Shown here piece after piece: positions 47,757 to 55,955 of a stretch of DNA of 64,000 nucleotides. The translations under genes and the position numbers were made by a program. The notes below the pieces were generated by a model. The model was not told the DNA's origin and did not search any database. It worked only from the letters and a program-made list of their open reading frames with translations. Position 1 is the first letter of the stretch; every line of letters starts with the position of its first letter. This DNA comes from Pseudomonas gessardii (lineage in GTDB: Bacteria > Pseudomonadota > Gammaproteobacteria > Pseudomonadales > Pseudomonadaceae): assembly GCF_001983165.1 (NCBI RefSeq), contig NZ_MNPU01000001.1, positions 124,001 through 188,000 on the forward strand, written 5' to 3'.

Positions 47757-48922
47757 GCCCGGCGCATCAGCAGCAAGGTCAGGCCCAGGCCCGTGACGCA
47801 GAGCAGCGCCGCGCCGAAGAAGATCCATGAGTAACCCAGGTTCAAGGCCACCGCGCCCATCAATGGCCCGGCAATCGCCAGCGCCAGGTCGAAAAACACC
47901 GCATAGGCACTCAGCCCCGCGCCGCGGCTGCTGTTGGGCACCTGTTTGATGGCTTCGACGCCCAGTGCCGGGTACACCAGCGACAGGCCAAACCCGGTGA
48001 GGCCGGCGCCGATCAGGGCGATGGCGGGAGAGGGCGCGAGCCATAGCAGGGCCAGGCCGAGGGTTTCCAGGCTCATGCAGGCAATTGCTGCGCGAAAGCC
48101 GCCAAAACGGTTGATGCTGGAGATAAACAGCAGGCGCGAGAGGATAAAACAGATTCCAAACACCGTCAGGCACCAGGCGGCGTCGGTCCAGCCGCGACTG
48201 AGGTAGAACAGGGTAATAAAGGTGGTCAGGGTGCCGTAGCCGATGGAGGCCAGGCACAGGCTGGCGCCAAATGGTGCAATCCGCCCGAACACCGCCCAGA
48301 ACGGCAGGCGCTCGCCGCGCACCACCGGCACCGAGGTTTTTTTGCGGATCAGCACCAGGCCCAGCCCGGCCAGCAGCGCCAGGGCCAGGCCCAGGCTGTT
48401 GTAGCCGTATTGCGCAACCATCACCACGCCCAGCGGTGCGCCAATGGCGATAGCGCCATAGGACGCGATACCGTTCCAGGAGATCGAGCGCGCGGTGTGT
48501 TCGGCGCCGACCTGGCCCATGCACCAACTGATGGTGCCCACGCCGATCAGGCCCTGGGCCACGCCCAGTAGCACGCGGCCGACTAGCAGGATCCCCAGGC
48601 TCAGGCTGGGCAGGCTGTGCAGCAGCGTGGCGAAAAAGGTCAACACGCCGCCGAGCAGGATGCCGCTCAAACCGAGCACGATCGCCCGTTTGGTGCCGAG
48701 GTTGTCCGAGATACGCCCGGCCATGGGGCGGCTGAGAAGGGTGGCCAGGTACTGCGAACCGATGGTGATGCCTGCCACCACGGCGCTGAAGCCCAGTTGT
48801 TCATGGACGTAGCCGGGAATCACCGCAATCGGCAGGCCGATGCAGATAAACGCGATAAAGGTATAGAAGACGATGGAGACGATCTGCAGGGTGATCGACA
48901 GGGAGCTGGGGGCGGCAGGCAT
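47750..48922 (-). CDS. MFS transporter (YhhS-like)
   Basis: 390 residues with about twelve membrane spans. The loop 2-3 signature is seen as RPMAGRISDNLGTKRA, and further spans include ILLVGRVLLGVAQGLIGVGTISW. The sequence resembles YhhS/YfcJ-type drug and small-molecule efflux carriers (UPF0226). The substrate is unknown. Its start is separated from the ybiT end by 167 bp that contain a terminator, so it is probably transcribed alone. The ribosome site is weak. Confidence 0.87.
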   Translation of the reverse strand: MPAAPSSLSITLQIVSIVFYTFIAFICIGLPIAVIPGYVHEQLGFSAVVAGITIGSQYLATLLSRPMAGRISDNLGTKRAIVLGLSGILLGGVLTFFATLLHSLPSLSLGILLVGRVLLGVAQGLIGVGTISWCMGQVGAEHTARSISWNGIASYGAIAIGAPLGVVMVAQYGYNSLGLALALLAGLGLVLIRKKTSVPVVRGERLPFWAVFGRIAPFGASLCLASIGYGTLTTFITLFYLSRGWTDAAWCLTVFGICFILSRLLFISSINRFGGFRAAIACMSLETLGLALLWLAPSPAIALIGAGLTGFGLSLVYPALGVEAIKQVPNSSRGAGLSAYAVFFDLALAIAGPLMGAVALNLGYSWIFFGAALLCVTGLGLTLLLMRRAY

Positions 48923-49024
48923 GGAGGCTTATTCGCGGCAGGGCGGTGAACGCATCATGGCAAGGGCATGGGAAAAAAGGAAGCAGGCTAACGATCCAAC
49001 GACAGCGTCATTTCCGTCAATGCA

Positions 49025-49054
49025 AAAAGCCCCGTCACTGCTGACGGGGCTTTT
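49025..49054 (-). terminator. Intrinsic terminator after ybiT
   Basis: AAAAGCCCCGTC and GACGGGGCTTTT form a perfect 12-bp stem around six bases. With A and T tracts on both sides it can work in either direction; on the minus strand it lies 36 bp after the ybiT stop. Confidence 0.88.
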
Positions 49055-49089
49055 ACTTGCTGCTTGTGGCTAACCGCTATTGGCTGCCC

Positions 49090-50676
49090 TTAAAACACCA
49101 CACCCTGGCTACGCAGGTAGTCGTCGTAGGTGCCGCTGAAGTCGATCACGCCGCTTGGGCTCAGCTCGATGATACGGGTGGCCAGGGACGATACGAACTC
49201 ACGGTCGTGGCTGACGAAAATCAGCGTGCCCGGGTAGTTCTCCAGCGCCAGGTTCAGCGCCTCGATGGATTCCATGTCCAAGTGGTTGGTCGGTTCGTCC
49301 ATGATCAGCACGTTGGGTTTTTGCAGGATCAGCTTGCCGAACAGCATGCGACCTTGCTCGCCACCGGAGATGACCTTGACCGACTTGAGGATCTCGTCGT
49401 TGGAGAACAGCATGCGGCCAAGGGTGCCACGGATCACTTGTTCGCCTTGAGTCCATTGACCCATCCAGTCGAACAGGCTCATGTCGTCTTCAAAGTCATG
49501 GGCGTGGTCCTGGGCGTAGTAACCCAGTTCAGCCGCATCGGTCCACTTCACGCTACCGGCGTCCGGGGTCAGTTCGTTGACCAGGGTGCGCAGCAGGGTG
49601 GTCTTGCCGATACCGTTCGGGCCGATGATCGCCACGCGCTCGCCGGCTTCAACCTGGAAGCTGAAGTCCTTGAACAGCGGCTTGCCGTCAAAGCCTTTGG
49701 CCATGCGCTCGACGATGACCGCCTGGCGGTGCAGCTTCTTGGTTTGCTCGAAGCGGATGAACGGGCTCACACGGCTCGAAGGCTTGACCTCGGCCAATTG
49801 GATCTTGTCGATCGCCTTGGCGCGGGACGTGGCCTGCTTGGCTTTCGAGGCGTTGGCCGAGAAGCGGCTGACGAACGATTGCAGTTCGGAGATCTGCGCT
49901 TTCTTCTTGGCGTTGTCCGACAGCAACTGCTCGCGGGACTGGGTCGCCACGGTCATGTACTCGTCGTAGTTGCCCGGGAACAGGCGCAGTTCGCCGTAGT
50001 CCAGGTCAGCCATGTGGGTGCACACGCTGTTCAGGAAGTGACGGTCGTGAGAGATGATGATCATCAGGCTGTTACGTTGGGTCAGGACGTTTTCCAGCCA
50101 GCGGATGGTGTTGATGTCCAGGTGGTTCGTCGGTTCGTCGAGCAGCAACACTTCCGGGTCCGAGAACAGCGCCTGGGCCAGCAATACACGAAGCTTCCAG
50201 CCTGGGGACACTTCGCTCATCGGGCCGAAGTGCTGCTCGATGCCGATACCCAGGCCCAGCAGCAGTTCACCGGCACGGGATTCGGCGGTGTAGCCGTCCA
50301 TTTCGGCGAACTCGGTTTCCAGCTCGGCCACGGCCATGCCATCTTCTTCGCTCATTTCCGCCAGCGAGTAGATGCGATCGCGCTCGGCCTTGACCTTCCA
50401 CAGCTCTTCGTGACCCATGATCACGGTGTCGATCACGTTGAATTCTTCGTAGGCGAACTGATCCTGGCGCAGTTTACCCAGGCGCACGTTCGGCTCCAGC
50501 ATGACCTGGCCGCCGGACGGATCGAGGTCGCCCCCGAGGATTTTCATGAAGGTCGACTTGCCGCAACCGTTGGCACCGATCAAACCATAACGGTTACCGG
50601 CGCCGAACTTGACCGAGACGTTCTCAAACAGCGGCTTGGCGCCGAACTGCATGGTGATGTTAGCTGTGGAGATCAA
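49090..50676 (-). CDS. ybiT: ABC-F ATPase YbiT
   Basis: 528 residues with two ABC cassettes and no membrane span. The first has [12 protein letters not shown], the altered signature [11 protein letters not shown] and [11 protein letters not shown]; the second has [21 protein letters not shown] and [15 protein letters not shown]. An interdomain linker rich in Lys and Arg ([15 protein letters not shown]) is typical of ribosome-binding ABC-F proteins. The sequence follows E. coli YbiT closely, judged from memory. ABC-F factors act on translating ribosomes, and YbiT's precise role is only partly known. The start is TTG with AGG eight bases upstream. Transcription comes from the 469-bp gap upstream. 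Confidence 0.95.
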   Translation of the reverse strand: MISTANITMQFGAKPLFENVSVKFGAGNRYGLIGANGCGKSTFMKILGGDLDPSGGQVMLEPNVRLGKLRQDQFAYEEFNVIDTVIMGHEELWKVKAERDRIYSLAEMSEEDGMAVAELETEFAEMDGYTAESRAGELLLGLGIGIEQHFGPMSEVSPGWKLRVLLAQALFSDPEVLLLDEPTNHLDINTIRWLENVLTQRNSLMIIISHDRHFLNSVCTHMADLDYGELRLFPGNYDEYMTVATQSREQLLSDNAKKKAQISELQSFVSRFSANASKAKQATSRAKAIDKIQLAEVKPSSRVSPFIRFEQTKKLHRQAVIVERMAKGFDGKPLFKDFSFQVEAGERVAIIGPNGIGKTTLLRTLVNELTPDAGSVKWTDAAELGYYAQDHAHDFEDDMSLFDWMGQWTQGEQVIRGTLGRMLFSNDEILKSVKVISGGEQGRMLFGKLILQKPNVLIMDEPTNHLDMESIEALNLALENYPGTLIFVSHDREFVSSLATRIIELSPSGVIDFSGTYDDYLRSQGVVF

Positions 50677-51145
50677 TTACTTTACCTATCAATAGCTTGG
50701 GGTGCGCTTATTTGGGCCGGGACCCATTCGGAGCCCGGGCCAACGGGCATGCGTCAACAGCGACATCAAGGCGTGAAGCCCAGTCGCCGAGCAGAAAATA
50801 TGGGGTGCATGTTGGAATTTGGCGCGCATTGTCGCATATGTGAGGCGCGAGTTATATGACAGGCAGGCCTGTCGGACGGCGAGCAGTGCCTGGCTTGGTT
50901 ATTTGGGCTGTAAATTCTACAAAATTCATCAAGTTGTATCGAAATTGTCTCGATTGTCCGATCCCGTGTTGATAACAGTTGAACATCCAATGGTCGTGGA
51001 TTAAGTTTCCACCGTTCGCCCTGCAGTGATGGCTCTTTACCGGTTCAGGGATGGCGAGGCTGTCGGTGCGGGGCGAACCACCTTTTTATTTTTTGACGGC
51101 GCTCATTGCCATTGTGTTGCGCACGCTCAACCGTTTGGAGACGCA
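50677..51145. other. 469-bp intergenic region between divergent genes
   Basis: Promoters of ybiT (minus) and of the methyltransferase gene (plus) must lie here. The part from about 50840 to 51005 is notably AT-rich. GACAGGC and GCCTGTC at 50858-50873 form a 16-bp palindrome with a two-base centre, an operator-like element. I see no convincing coding sequence, RNA gene or terminator. Confidence 0.5.
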
Positions 51146-51958
51146 ATGGACACGCTGTCTGCTCAACAGGCCATCGCCAGTAACAAGGCCGCCTGGAACG
51201 AATCCGCCGCACACCATAAAGCGACCGAGCACTGGCAAGGCCTGCTTGAGGCCGTTGGCGAGCCGGGGTTCAGTTGCCTGGATCCGACCCTGACCGCCCT
51301 ATTGTTGCAAGTGGGGATCAAGGGCCGGGACGCGGTACAACTGGGGTGCAATAACGGCCGTGAAAGCCTGTCGCTGTATGGGCTTGGCGCCAGCAGCGTG
51401 GTCGGGATCGACCAGTCCGATGCGTTTCTTGCCCAGGCTGCGGAACTGGCCAGCCGGTCGCCACATTCACCTGAGTTTATCGAAACCGATATTCATCATT
51501 TACCCGAGCGCCTGCACGGGCGGTTTGACATCGCCCTGATCACCATCGGCGTGCTGAATTGGATGCCGGATATCGCGCTGTTTATGCGGCATGTCGCCAG
51601 CACCCTGAAAGCAGGGGGGACGCTGGTGATCTACGAGACCCATCCGTTCCTGGAAGTGTTCGACCCCCAAGCTGCCAACCCGATGTTGCCGGCCACTTCA
51701 TACTTTCGCCGCGAGCCTTTTGTGCAGCACGAGGCAATTGTCTATGAGGGGGCGAGCAAGGGGGCCGCGGCTGCCTCTTACTGGTTCGTGCATACCCTGG
51801 GGGAGATTGTCAGCGCGGCCATCGCGGCGGGGTTGCAGTTGCGGCATCTGCAGGAGTACCCACACTCCAATCGTGAAGAAGTCTACGACCAGTACGAGGA
51901 CCAGGCGGCGCAATTGCCGATGTGCTACACCCTGACCGCCGTCAAGTGCCCGGCCTGA
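51146..51958 (+). CDS. Class I SAM-dependent methyltransferase
   Basis: 270 residues. Motif I is DAVQLGCNNGRESLSLYGLG (near residue 68), motif II SVVGIDQSDAFLAQA, then FDIALITIGVLNWM and TLKAGGTLVIYETHP, a standard Rossmann methyltransferase. The target is unknown; the sequence has no RNA- or protein-binding extension that would point to one. TTGGAG is five bases before ATG 51146. The open frame from 51026 has no support. It stands alone, with divergent ybiT upstream and a convergent gene downstream. Confidence 0.87.
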   Translation: MDTLSAQQAIASNKAAWNESAAHHKATEHWQGLLEAVGEPGFSCLDPTLTALLLQVGIKGRDAVQLGCNNGRESLSLYGLGASSVVGIDQSDAFLAQAAELASRSPHSPEFIETDIHHLPERLHGRFDIALITIGVLNWMPDIALFMRHVASTLKAGGTLVIYETHPFLEVFDPQAANPMLPATSYFRREPFVQHEAIVYEGASKGAAAASYWFVHTLGEIVSAAIAAGLQLRHLQEYPHSNREEVYDQYEDQAAQLPMCYTLTAVKCPA

Positions 51959-51969
51959 AAAAGCCAGGC

Positions 51970-51997
51970 AAAAAAAGGCCCGCTGGGGCGGCGGGCC
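51970..51997 (-). terminator. Intrinsic terminator of the TIGR03067-like gene
   Basis: GGCCCGC at 51977-51983 pairs with GCGGGCC at 51991-51997. On the minus strand the stem is followed by seven T residues (complement of 51970-51976). It lies about 95 bp after the minus-strand gene ending at 52093. Confidence 0.8.
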
Positions 51998-52092
51998 AAG
52001 GGATTTACTTGAGGAGTTGGGTTCAACTTATCGCGCCAAACGTGAAGCGTTTGTGAAAATCCTGTCGCTAAAACGGATGCCGCCCAACCCCC

Positions 52093-52503
52093 TCAAGCCC
52101 GGCGCACGAAGGTGCGCATTATCTGCCCTGGCGTCGTACTGAAATGCGTCGGCCGGGGCATGCCTTCATCTGCTGCGATAAACACGAAGCGCTCATCTTC
52201 CAGGGTGTAGCTCGCAGGCAGGCATTTGCCGGCGTCGGCCCCGATGGCATCGATCCAGGTAATGCTCTTGGGCGTGGTGCGGGCGTCCAGGGTAAAACAC
52301 CCCTCCAGCAAGACCTTGCCATCGAGGGTCATGACCTGGAATCGATCCCCCTCAATTGTGGTTAGCGCACCGGGCGCACTGTGTTCATCCGGTGGGTTGG
52401 CGATGCCGCTGTCTTCCAGGGCGATCTGCTCCCAAGTGCCTTGCAGGGCCTGTCGATCCCGTTCGGTCGGGCACGGGGTGGCGTGGGAAGAGGGCAATGG
52501 CAT
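52093..52503 (-). CDS. TIGR03067-like small protein
   Basis: 136 residues from MPLPSSHATPC. LQGTWEQIALEDSG, ITWIDAIGADAGKCLPASYTLEDERF and RPTHFSTTPGQIMRTF follow the TIGR03067 domain pattern (LQGTW...PTEFST), described mainly from planctomycetes and of unknown function. No signal peptide is obvious, so the protein is probably cytoplasmic. AGGAG is eight bases before the ATG; the frame is open further upstream but without homology. The 15 bases AGGAGTTTTTGCATG around its start are identical to those of the Fur-like gene at 37496. Confidence 0.75.
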   Translation of the reverse strand: MPLPSSHATPCPTERDRQALQGTWEQIALEDSGIANPPDEHSAPGALTTIEGDRFQVMTLDGKVLLEGCFTLDARTTPKSITWIDAIGADAGKCLPASYTLEDERFVFIAADEGMPRPTHFSTTPGQIMRTFVRRA

Positions 52504-52908
52504 GCAAAAACTCCTGTTTTGATAAGGCCTCAATGGCGGGCTCGCCGACAGCAAGAAATGTTTCCTGTCGAGTTTGGTTATTAGGTTTTGTAGGAAATCT
52601 CCCAAAGTTGTGCGCCTGTCGGGTTTTTTCCTTTGCCAGCAGATATTTAAAACGATTTTGGCCTATCGTGAGAAGGATGTTTCTTGATATGTCATCTACG
52701 CTGAGCGGCGTCCTATATGACATTAATCTTTCTGAAGGAAAACAATCTCGATGCGGTAGGGACTTTTTCAGTGACTGAATGGTCGGATGACCGTTGCCTT
52801 ATGTCGTATTAGCCATATCCAGGGCGTTGTCCCTGCATTCTCAATTGGTTATTCAGATCTATTGTGTAGTGGGCAGCCAGTGTCCACTTTTTGAAGGGTG
52901 TCCCCATT
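52504..52908. other. 405-bp AT-rich intergenic region before wzz
   Basis: This stretch between divergent genes is clearly more AT-rich than its surroundings, notably 52560-52870. ATGTCAT at 52689-52695 and ATGACAT at 52717-52723 form an inverted repeat with a 21-base loop. A 29-codon frame from ATG 52689 has only a distant purine-rich site upstream and no recognisable product; I do not call it a gene. The promoters of the two flanking genes must be here. Confidence 0.5.
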
Positions 52909-54249
52909 TTGAATAGAACTCCTCAGGTTCAAGCCCCCGTGGTGTCTGATGAAATTGATTTATTTGACCTGTTCCACTCGATCTGGCGGCAAAAGAAACT
53001 GGTAATCGGTTGTACCCTTTTTGCAGGCCTGGTGGGCGTTGGCTACGCGTTGTTGGCCCCCCGTGAGTACCAGGTCAGCAGTGTGCTGCGCCCTGCGGCT
53101 ATCAATGAGTTGGATGCCCTCAATCGTTCCGAAGTCTACAAGTTGCCGCCGGCGGACGCGCTGGCCAAAGTGGGCGCGCAACTGGATTCGTACGATGCGC
53201 GACTGAGCTTCTTCAAGGCCAACCCGGCGTTGTTCCAGGCGTTCCAGAAGCCGGGGCGCAGCCTGGAACAGAGTTTCGAGGCGTTCAACCGCAACTCGAT
53301 CAAGCTGATCCTGCCTGACCCGAAGAAAGCGGACTCCTTGAGCAGCTATATTCGCCTCGAACTGCAATACCCCACGGATATGGACGGGGTGGCGATTCTC
53401 AACGGGTTTGTCGACTACGCCATTGCCGCCGAGCGCGAACAAGTGGGCGCCGACCTGAAGGTGATCGTCAACAATCGCCTCACTGAGCTCAAAGGCAAGA
53501 TTGACGCAGCACGCGCCAATTACGAAACCGACAAGGAATCGAAAATCGCCAAGCTGCTCGAAGGCGACAAGCTCAAGCGCGCCCAGCTTGAAGATGAACT
53601 CAGCGCCTTGCGCCTGCAGATGAAAATGCAGCGCTCCAACCGCTTGGCCGAGCTCAATGAAGCCATTTCGATTGCCAAGTCCATGGGCATCAAGAACCCG
53701 ACCACCCCGTCGTCCATGGCCGATGCCGGGCGCAACGGCTCCAGCCAGGTGATGCGCACCGAGGTCAACAACCAGCAGATTCCCCTGTACTTCCTGGGTA
53801 CTGAGGCCCTGGAAGCCGAGCGCACGGCCTTGCAGCAGCGGACCAGCGACGACTTCACCAACAGCCGTGTCGCGGAAATCGGCAAGGAACTGCAGTTGCT
53901 GGAGGTCAATCGCCAGGTCGAGGTTATGAAGCGGCGGGGCAATGAAGATATTTTCCTGCAGGATGTCGAGCCCTTGCGTGCTGAAGTGGCCCGCCTGCGC
54001 GGCCTGAATATCGATATGAGTGCCTTGAAGCTGGTGACGATTGACCGGCGCGCCCAGGAGCCGCTGAGCCCGATCAAGCCGAAGAAAGTCCTGGTGGTTG
54101 CCTTGAGCCTGGTGGCCGGGTTGCTGTTGGGGATGTTTATTGCGCTGGTTCGCCATCTGGTCCTGACACGGCGTACCGTGGGCTATCCAGCCCTGGACGA
54201 TGACCGCTTTACCCGGCGCGAACGCAAGGATGACCAGCCATTGGGCTGA
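52909..54249 (+). CDS. wzz: Wzz-family polysaccharide chain-length regulator
   Basis: 446 residues from TTG 52909 (AAGGG about ten bases upstream), beginning MNRTPQVQAPVVSDEIDL. The cytoplasmic SDEIDLFDLFHSIWRQKK segment precedes membrane span 1 (about 33-52). A long periplasmic coiled-coil region follows, and span 2 (about 398-420) ends near a basic tail. The proline-rich segment EPLSPIKPKKVLVV before span 2 is the Wzz signature. It sets O-antigen or exopolysaccharide chain length together with the Wzy polymerase. No other polysaccharide genes are adjacent. An earlier TTG at 52891 is the alternative start. Confidence 0.88.
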   Translation: MNRTPQVQAPVVSDEIDLFDLFHSIWRQKKLVIGCTLFAGLVGVGYALLAPREYQVSSVLRPAAINELDALNRSEVYKLPPADALAKVGAQLDSYDARLSFFKANPALFQAFQKPGRSLEQSFEAFNRNSIKLILPDPKKADSLSSYIRLELQYPTDMDGVAILNGFVDYAIAAEREQVGADLKVIVNNRLTELKGKIDAARANYETDKESKIAKLLEGDKLKRAQLEDELSALRLQMKMQRSNRLAELNEAISIAKSMGIKNPTTPSSMADAGRNGSSQVMRTEVNNQQIPLYFLGTEALEAERTALQQRTSDDFTNSRVAEIGKELQLLEVNRQVEVMKRRGNEDIFLQDVEPLRAEVARLRGLNIDMSALKLVTIDRRAQEPLSPIKPKKVLVVALSLVAGLLLGMFIALVRHLVLTRRTVGYPALDDDRFTRRERKDDQPLG

Positions 54250-54266
54250 GTCGCGCGAGGCCTTTC

Positions 54267-54287
54267 CCGGGCTGCGTCGCAGCCCGG
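54267..54287. other. Stem-loop after wzz
   Basis: CCGGGCTGC at 54267-54275 and GCAGCCCGG at 54279-54287 are perfect complements with a three-base loop, 18 bp after the wzz stop. There is no T tract, so this could be a weak terminator or an RNA-stabilising hairpin. Confidence 0.5.
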
Positions 54288-54533
54288 CATACCCGCCACC
54301 GCACTTTCGGGGTGGCGCGGCTATACAGTTGGAAGACACCTTTTCACAATTCTTAGTTAACCTTTGGTTACAATCTGTGGCTAAAATAACTGCCATTGGC
54401 CACTATCCGAATGGTCTCCAAGACACTCGTGGGCCTGTTAACGAATTGTGATTTCAGGGGCTGCATTTTCCATTTCGGGCTCGGCAGGGCCTAAAGGGGC
54501 AGCCAGTACTCTTCTGATATGTGACGAATTCCC

Positions 54534-55433
54534 GTGAAACTCATCATTGTTGCCCTTTACGTTGTCTCCATTGCGTATGTACACCTGCGTGGCCGGGTGC
54601 GACATAAGCTGGGCCGGCAGTTAAGCGACCACTCGACCTTCCTTGCACCGGTCAACTGCTTCCTCTACGCGTTCTCCAGGTTGCCCGGCCGGCCTTACTT
54701 GTCGCCCAGTGACTTCCCCGACCTGAGCCCGCTGCAGGAGCATTGGCAGGTGATTCGCGAGGAAGGCCAGAACCTGATGCGGGCCGGGGAGATCAAGCGT
54801 TCGGATCAATACAACGACGTGGGTTTCAACTCGTTTTTCAAGTCGGGCTGGAAGCGTTTCTACCTCAAGTGGTACGGCGACAGTCACCCTTCGGCCATGA
54901 AGCTGTGCCCACGCACCACTGAGCTTGTGCAAAGTATCGGTTCGATCAAGGCCGCGATGTTTGCCGAATTGCCGCCAGGTTCCAGGCTGGTGCGCCATCG
55001 TGATCCCTACGCGGGTTCCTATCGTTACCACCTGGGCCTGGATACCCCCAACGATCCAGGCTGCTATATCAATGTGGACGGTGAGAACTACTACTGGCGT
55101 GACGGCGAGGCGGTGATGTTCGATGAGACGTACATCCACTACGCCGAAAACACCACGACGCAAAACCGCATCATTCTGTTCTGCGATATCGAGCGGCCCA
55201 TGAAGTATCGCTGGGCGGCGGCGTTCAATCGCTGGTTCAGCCGCAACGTCATGGCCGCTGCCGGCTCGCCCAATGATGCCGGGGACAAGACCGGCGGCTT
55301 GAACCGCGCCTTTACCCGCCTGTACAAAATCCGCCTGCGGGGCAAGGAGCTGAAAAAGCGCAACCGTAGCCGCTACTACCTGGAAAAGTGGGCGATCTTC
55401 GCCGGGTTGGCGCTGCTCTTCATATTGATCTGA
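54534..55433 (+). CDS. lpxO: LpxO-type lipid A 2-hydroxylase
   Basis: 299 residues. An N-terminal hydrophobic segment (KLIIVALYVVSIAYVHL) and a C-terminal one (WAIFAGLALLFILI) anchor it to the inner membrane. The aspartyl/asparaginyl beta-hydroxylase fold has iron ligands in RLVRHRDPYAGSYRYHLGL and in MFDETYIHYAENTT, with the arginine for 2-oxoglutarate in QNRIILFCDIERP. LpxO adds an S-2-hydroxyl group to a lipid A acyl chain, changing outer-membrane properties. The start is GTG 54534 with no clear ribosome site; the sequence from KLII onward agrees with LpxO. The neighbour wzz also serves LPS. Confidence 0.9.
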   Translation: MKLIIVALYVVSIAYVHLRGRVRHKLGRQLSDHSTFLAPVNCFLYAFSRLPGRPYLSPSDFPDLSPLQEHWQVIREEGQNLMRAGEIKRSDQYNDVGFNSFFKSGWKRFYLKWYGDSHPSAMKLCPRTTELVQSIGSIKAAMFAELPPGSRLVRHRDPYAGSYRYHLGLDTPNDPGCYINVDGENYYWRDGEAVMFDETYIHYAENTTTQNRIILFCDIERPMKYRWAAAFNRWFSRNVMAAAGSPNDAGDKTGGLNRAFTRLYKIRLRGKELKKRNRSRYYLEKWAIFAGLALLFILI

Positions 55434-55618
55434 TCTCATCCGGGGGGCATATCAGTCCGACGGATTCGTCCCCCAGTCTCTGCGCCATCTGCTGGCTGTT
55501 GCCCAGGCTCTGCAAAGCCGTGTTACACCTGCCTGGAAACTATTTAGTTACCCAGCCCGAACCCAACGCGTAGCGTGTTATCGAATGCAGGTATTCCTCG
55601 CCCCAGAGAGGCTTTGTC

Positions 55619-55936
55619 ATGAACCGCCGTACACGCAGCCTTGTGGTGCTGGTCCTGGGCCTCGCCTTGAGTGGCGGGGCCCAGGCGCAGAACCTGCCCG
55701 GCAACAACAACCCGTATAACAGCCCGATCAAGCGGGCCAACCCCAACAGCATGCAGGGCACGCAGCCCTCGATGCCCGCCACGCGTGGCACCTACACCGC
55801 GCCTGTGCCTCGGCCGCCGACCCTGGAAAACGGTGGCATCGGCAACCGCTACCCGCAGCGTGATGCAGCCCCCGCACGTCCTGCCCCGCAACCCTCAGCC
55901 CCGACGCAAGATGCCAACGGCAATCGCCGGCCCTGA
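55619..55936 (+). CDS. Small secreted Pro/Asn-rich protein of unknown function
   Basis: 105 residues: a signal peptide ending SGGAQA, then a low-complexity mature chain rich in Asn, Pro and Arg (LPGNNNPYNSPIKRANPNS, later ARPAPQPSAP). No family is recognised and the mature part is probably disordered. The ribosome site is GAGAGG a few bases before the ATG. It ends 19 bp before the sugar dehydrogenase gene, so the two probably share a transcript and the product is periplasmic or outer-membrane associated. Confidence 0.7.
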   Translation: MNRRTRSLVVLVLGLALSGGAQAQNLPGNNNPYNSPIKRANPNSMQGTQPSMPATRGTYTAPVPRPPTLENGGIGNRYPQRDAAPARPAPQPSAPTQDANGNRRP

Positions 55937-55955
55937 ACGCAAGGAGCCCCACGGT

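Noticed and set aside
46548-48527. A 659-codon minus-strand frame
   Set aside because: It is antisense to the alpha/beta hydrolase and out of frame with the MFS gene. Its composition is Gln/His/Arg-rich without domains.
49057-50859. A 600-codon plus-strand frame opposite ybiT
   Set aside because: It is antisense to a clear ABC-F gene and has no recognisable features.
52689-52778. A 29-codon open frame in the AT-rich gap before wzz
   Set aside because: Its ribosome site is poorly placed and there is no known similarity; not enough to call a gene.
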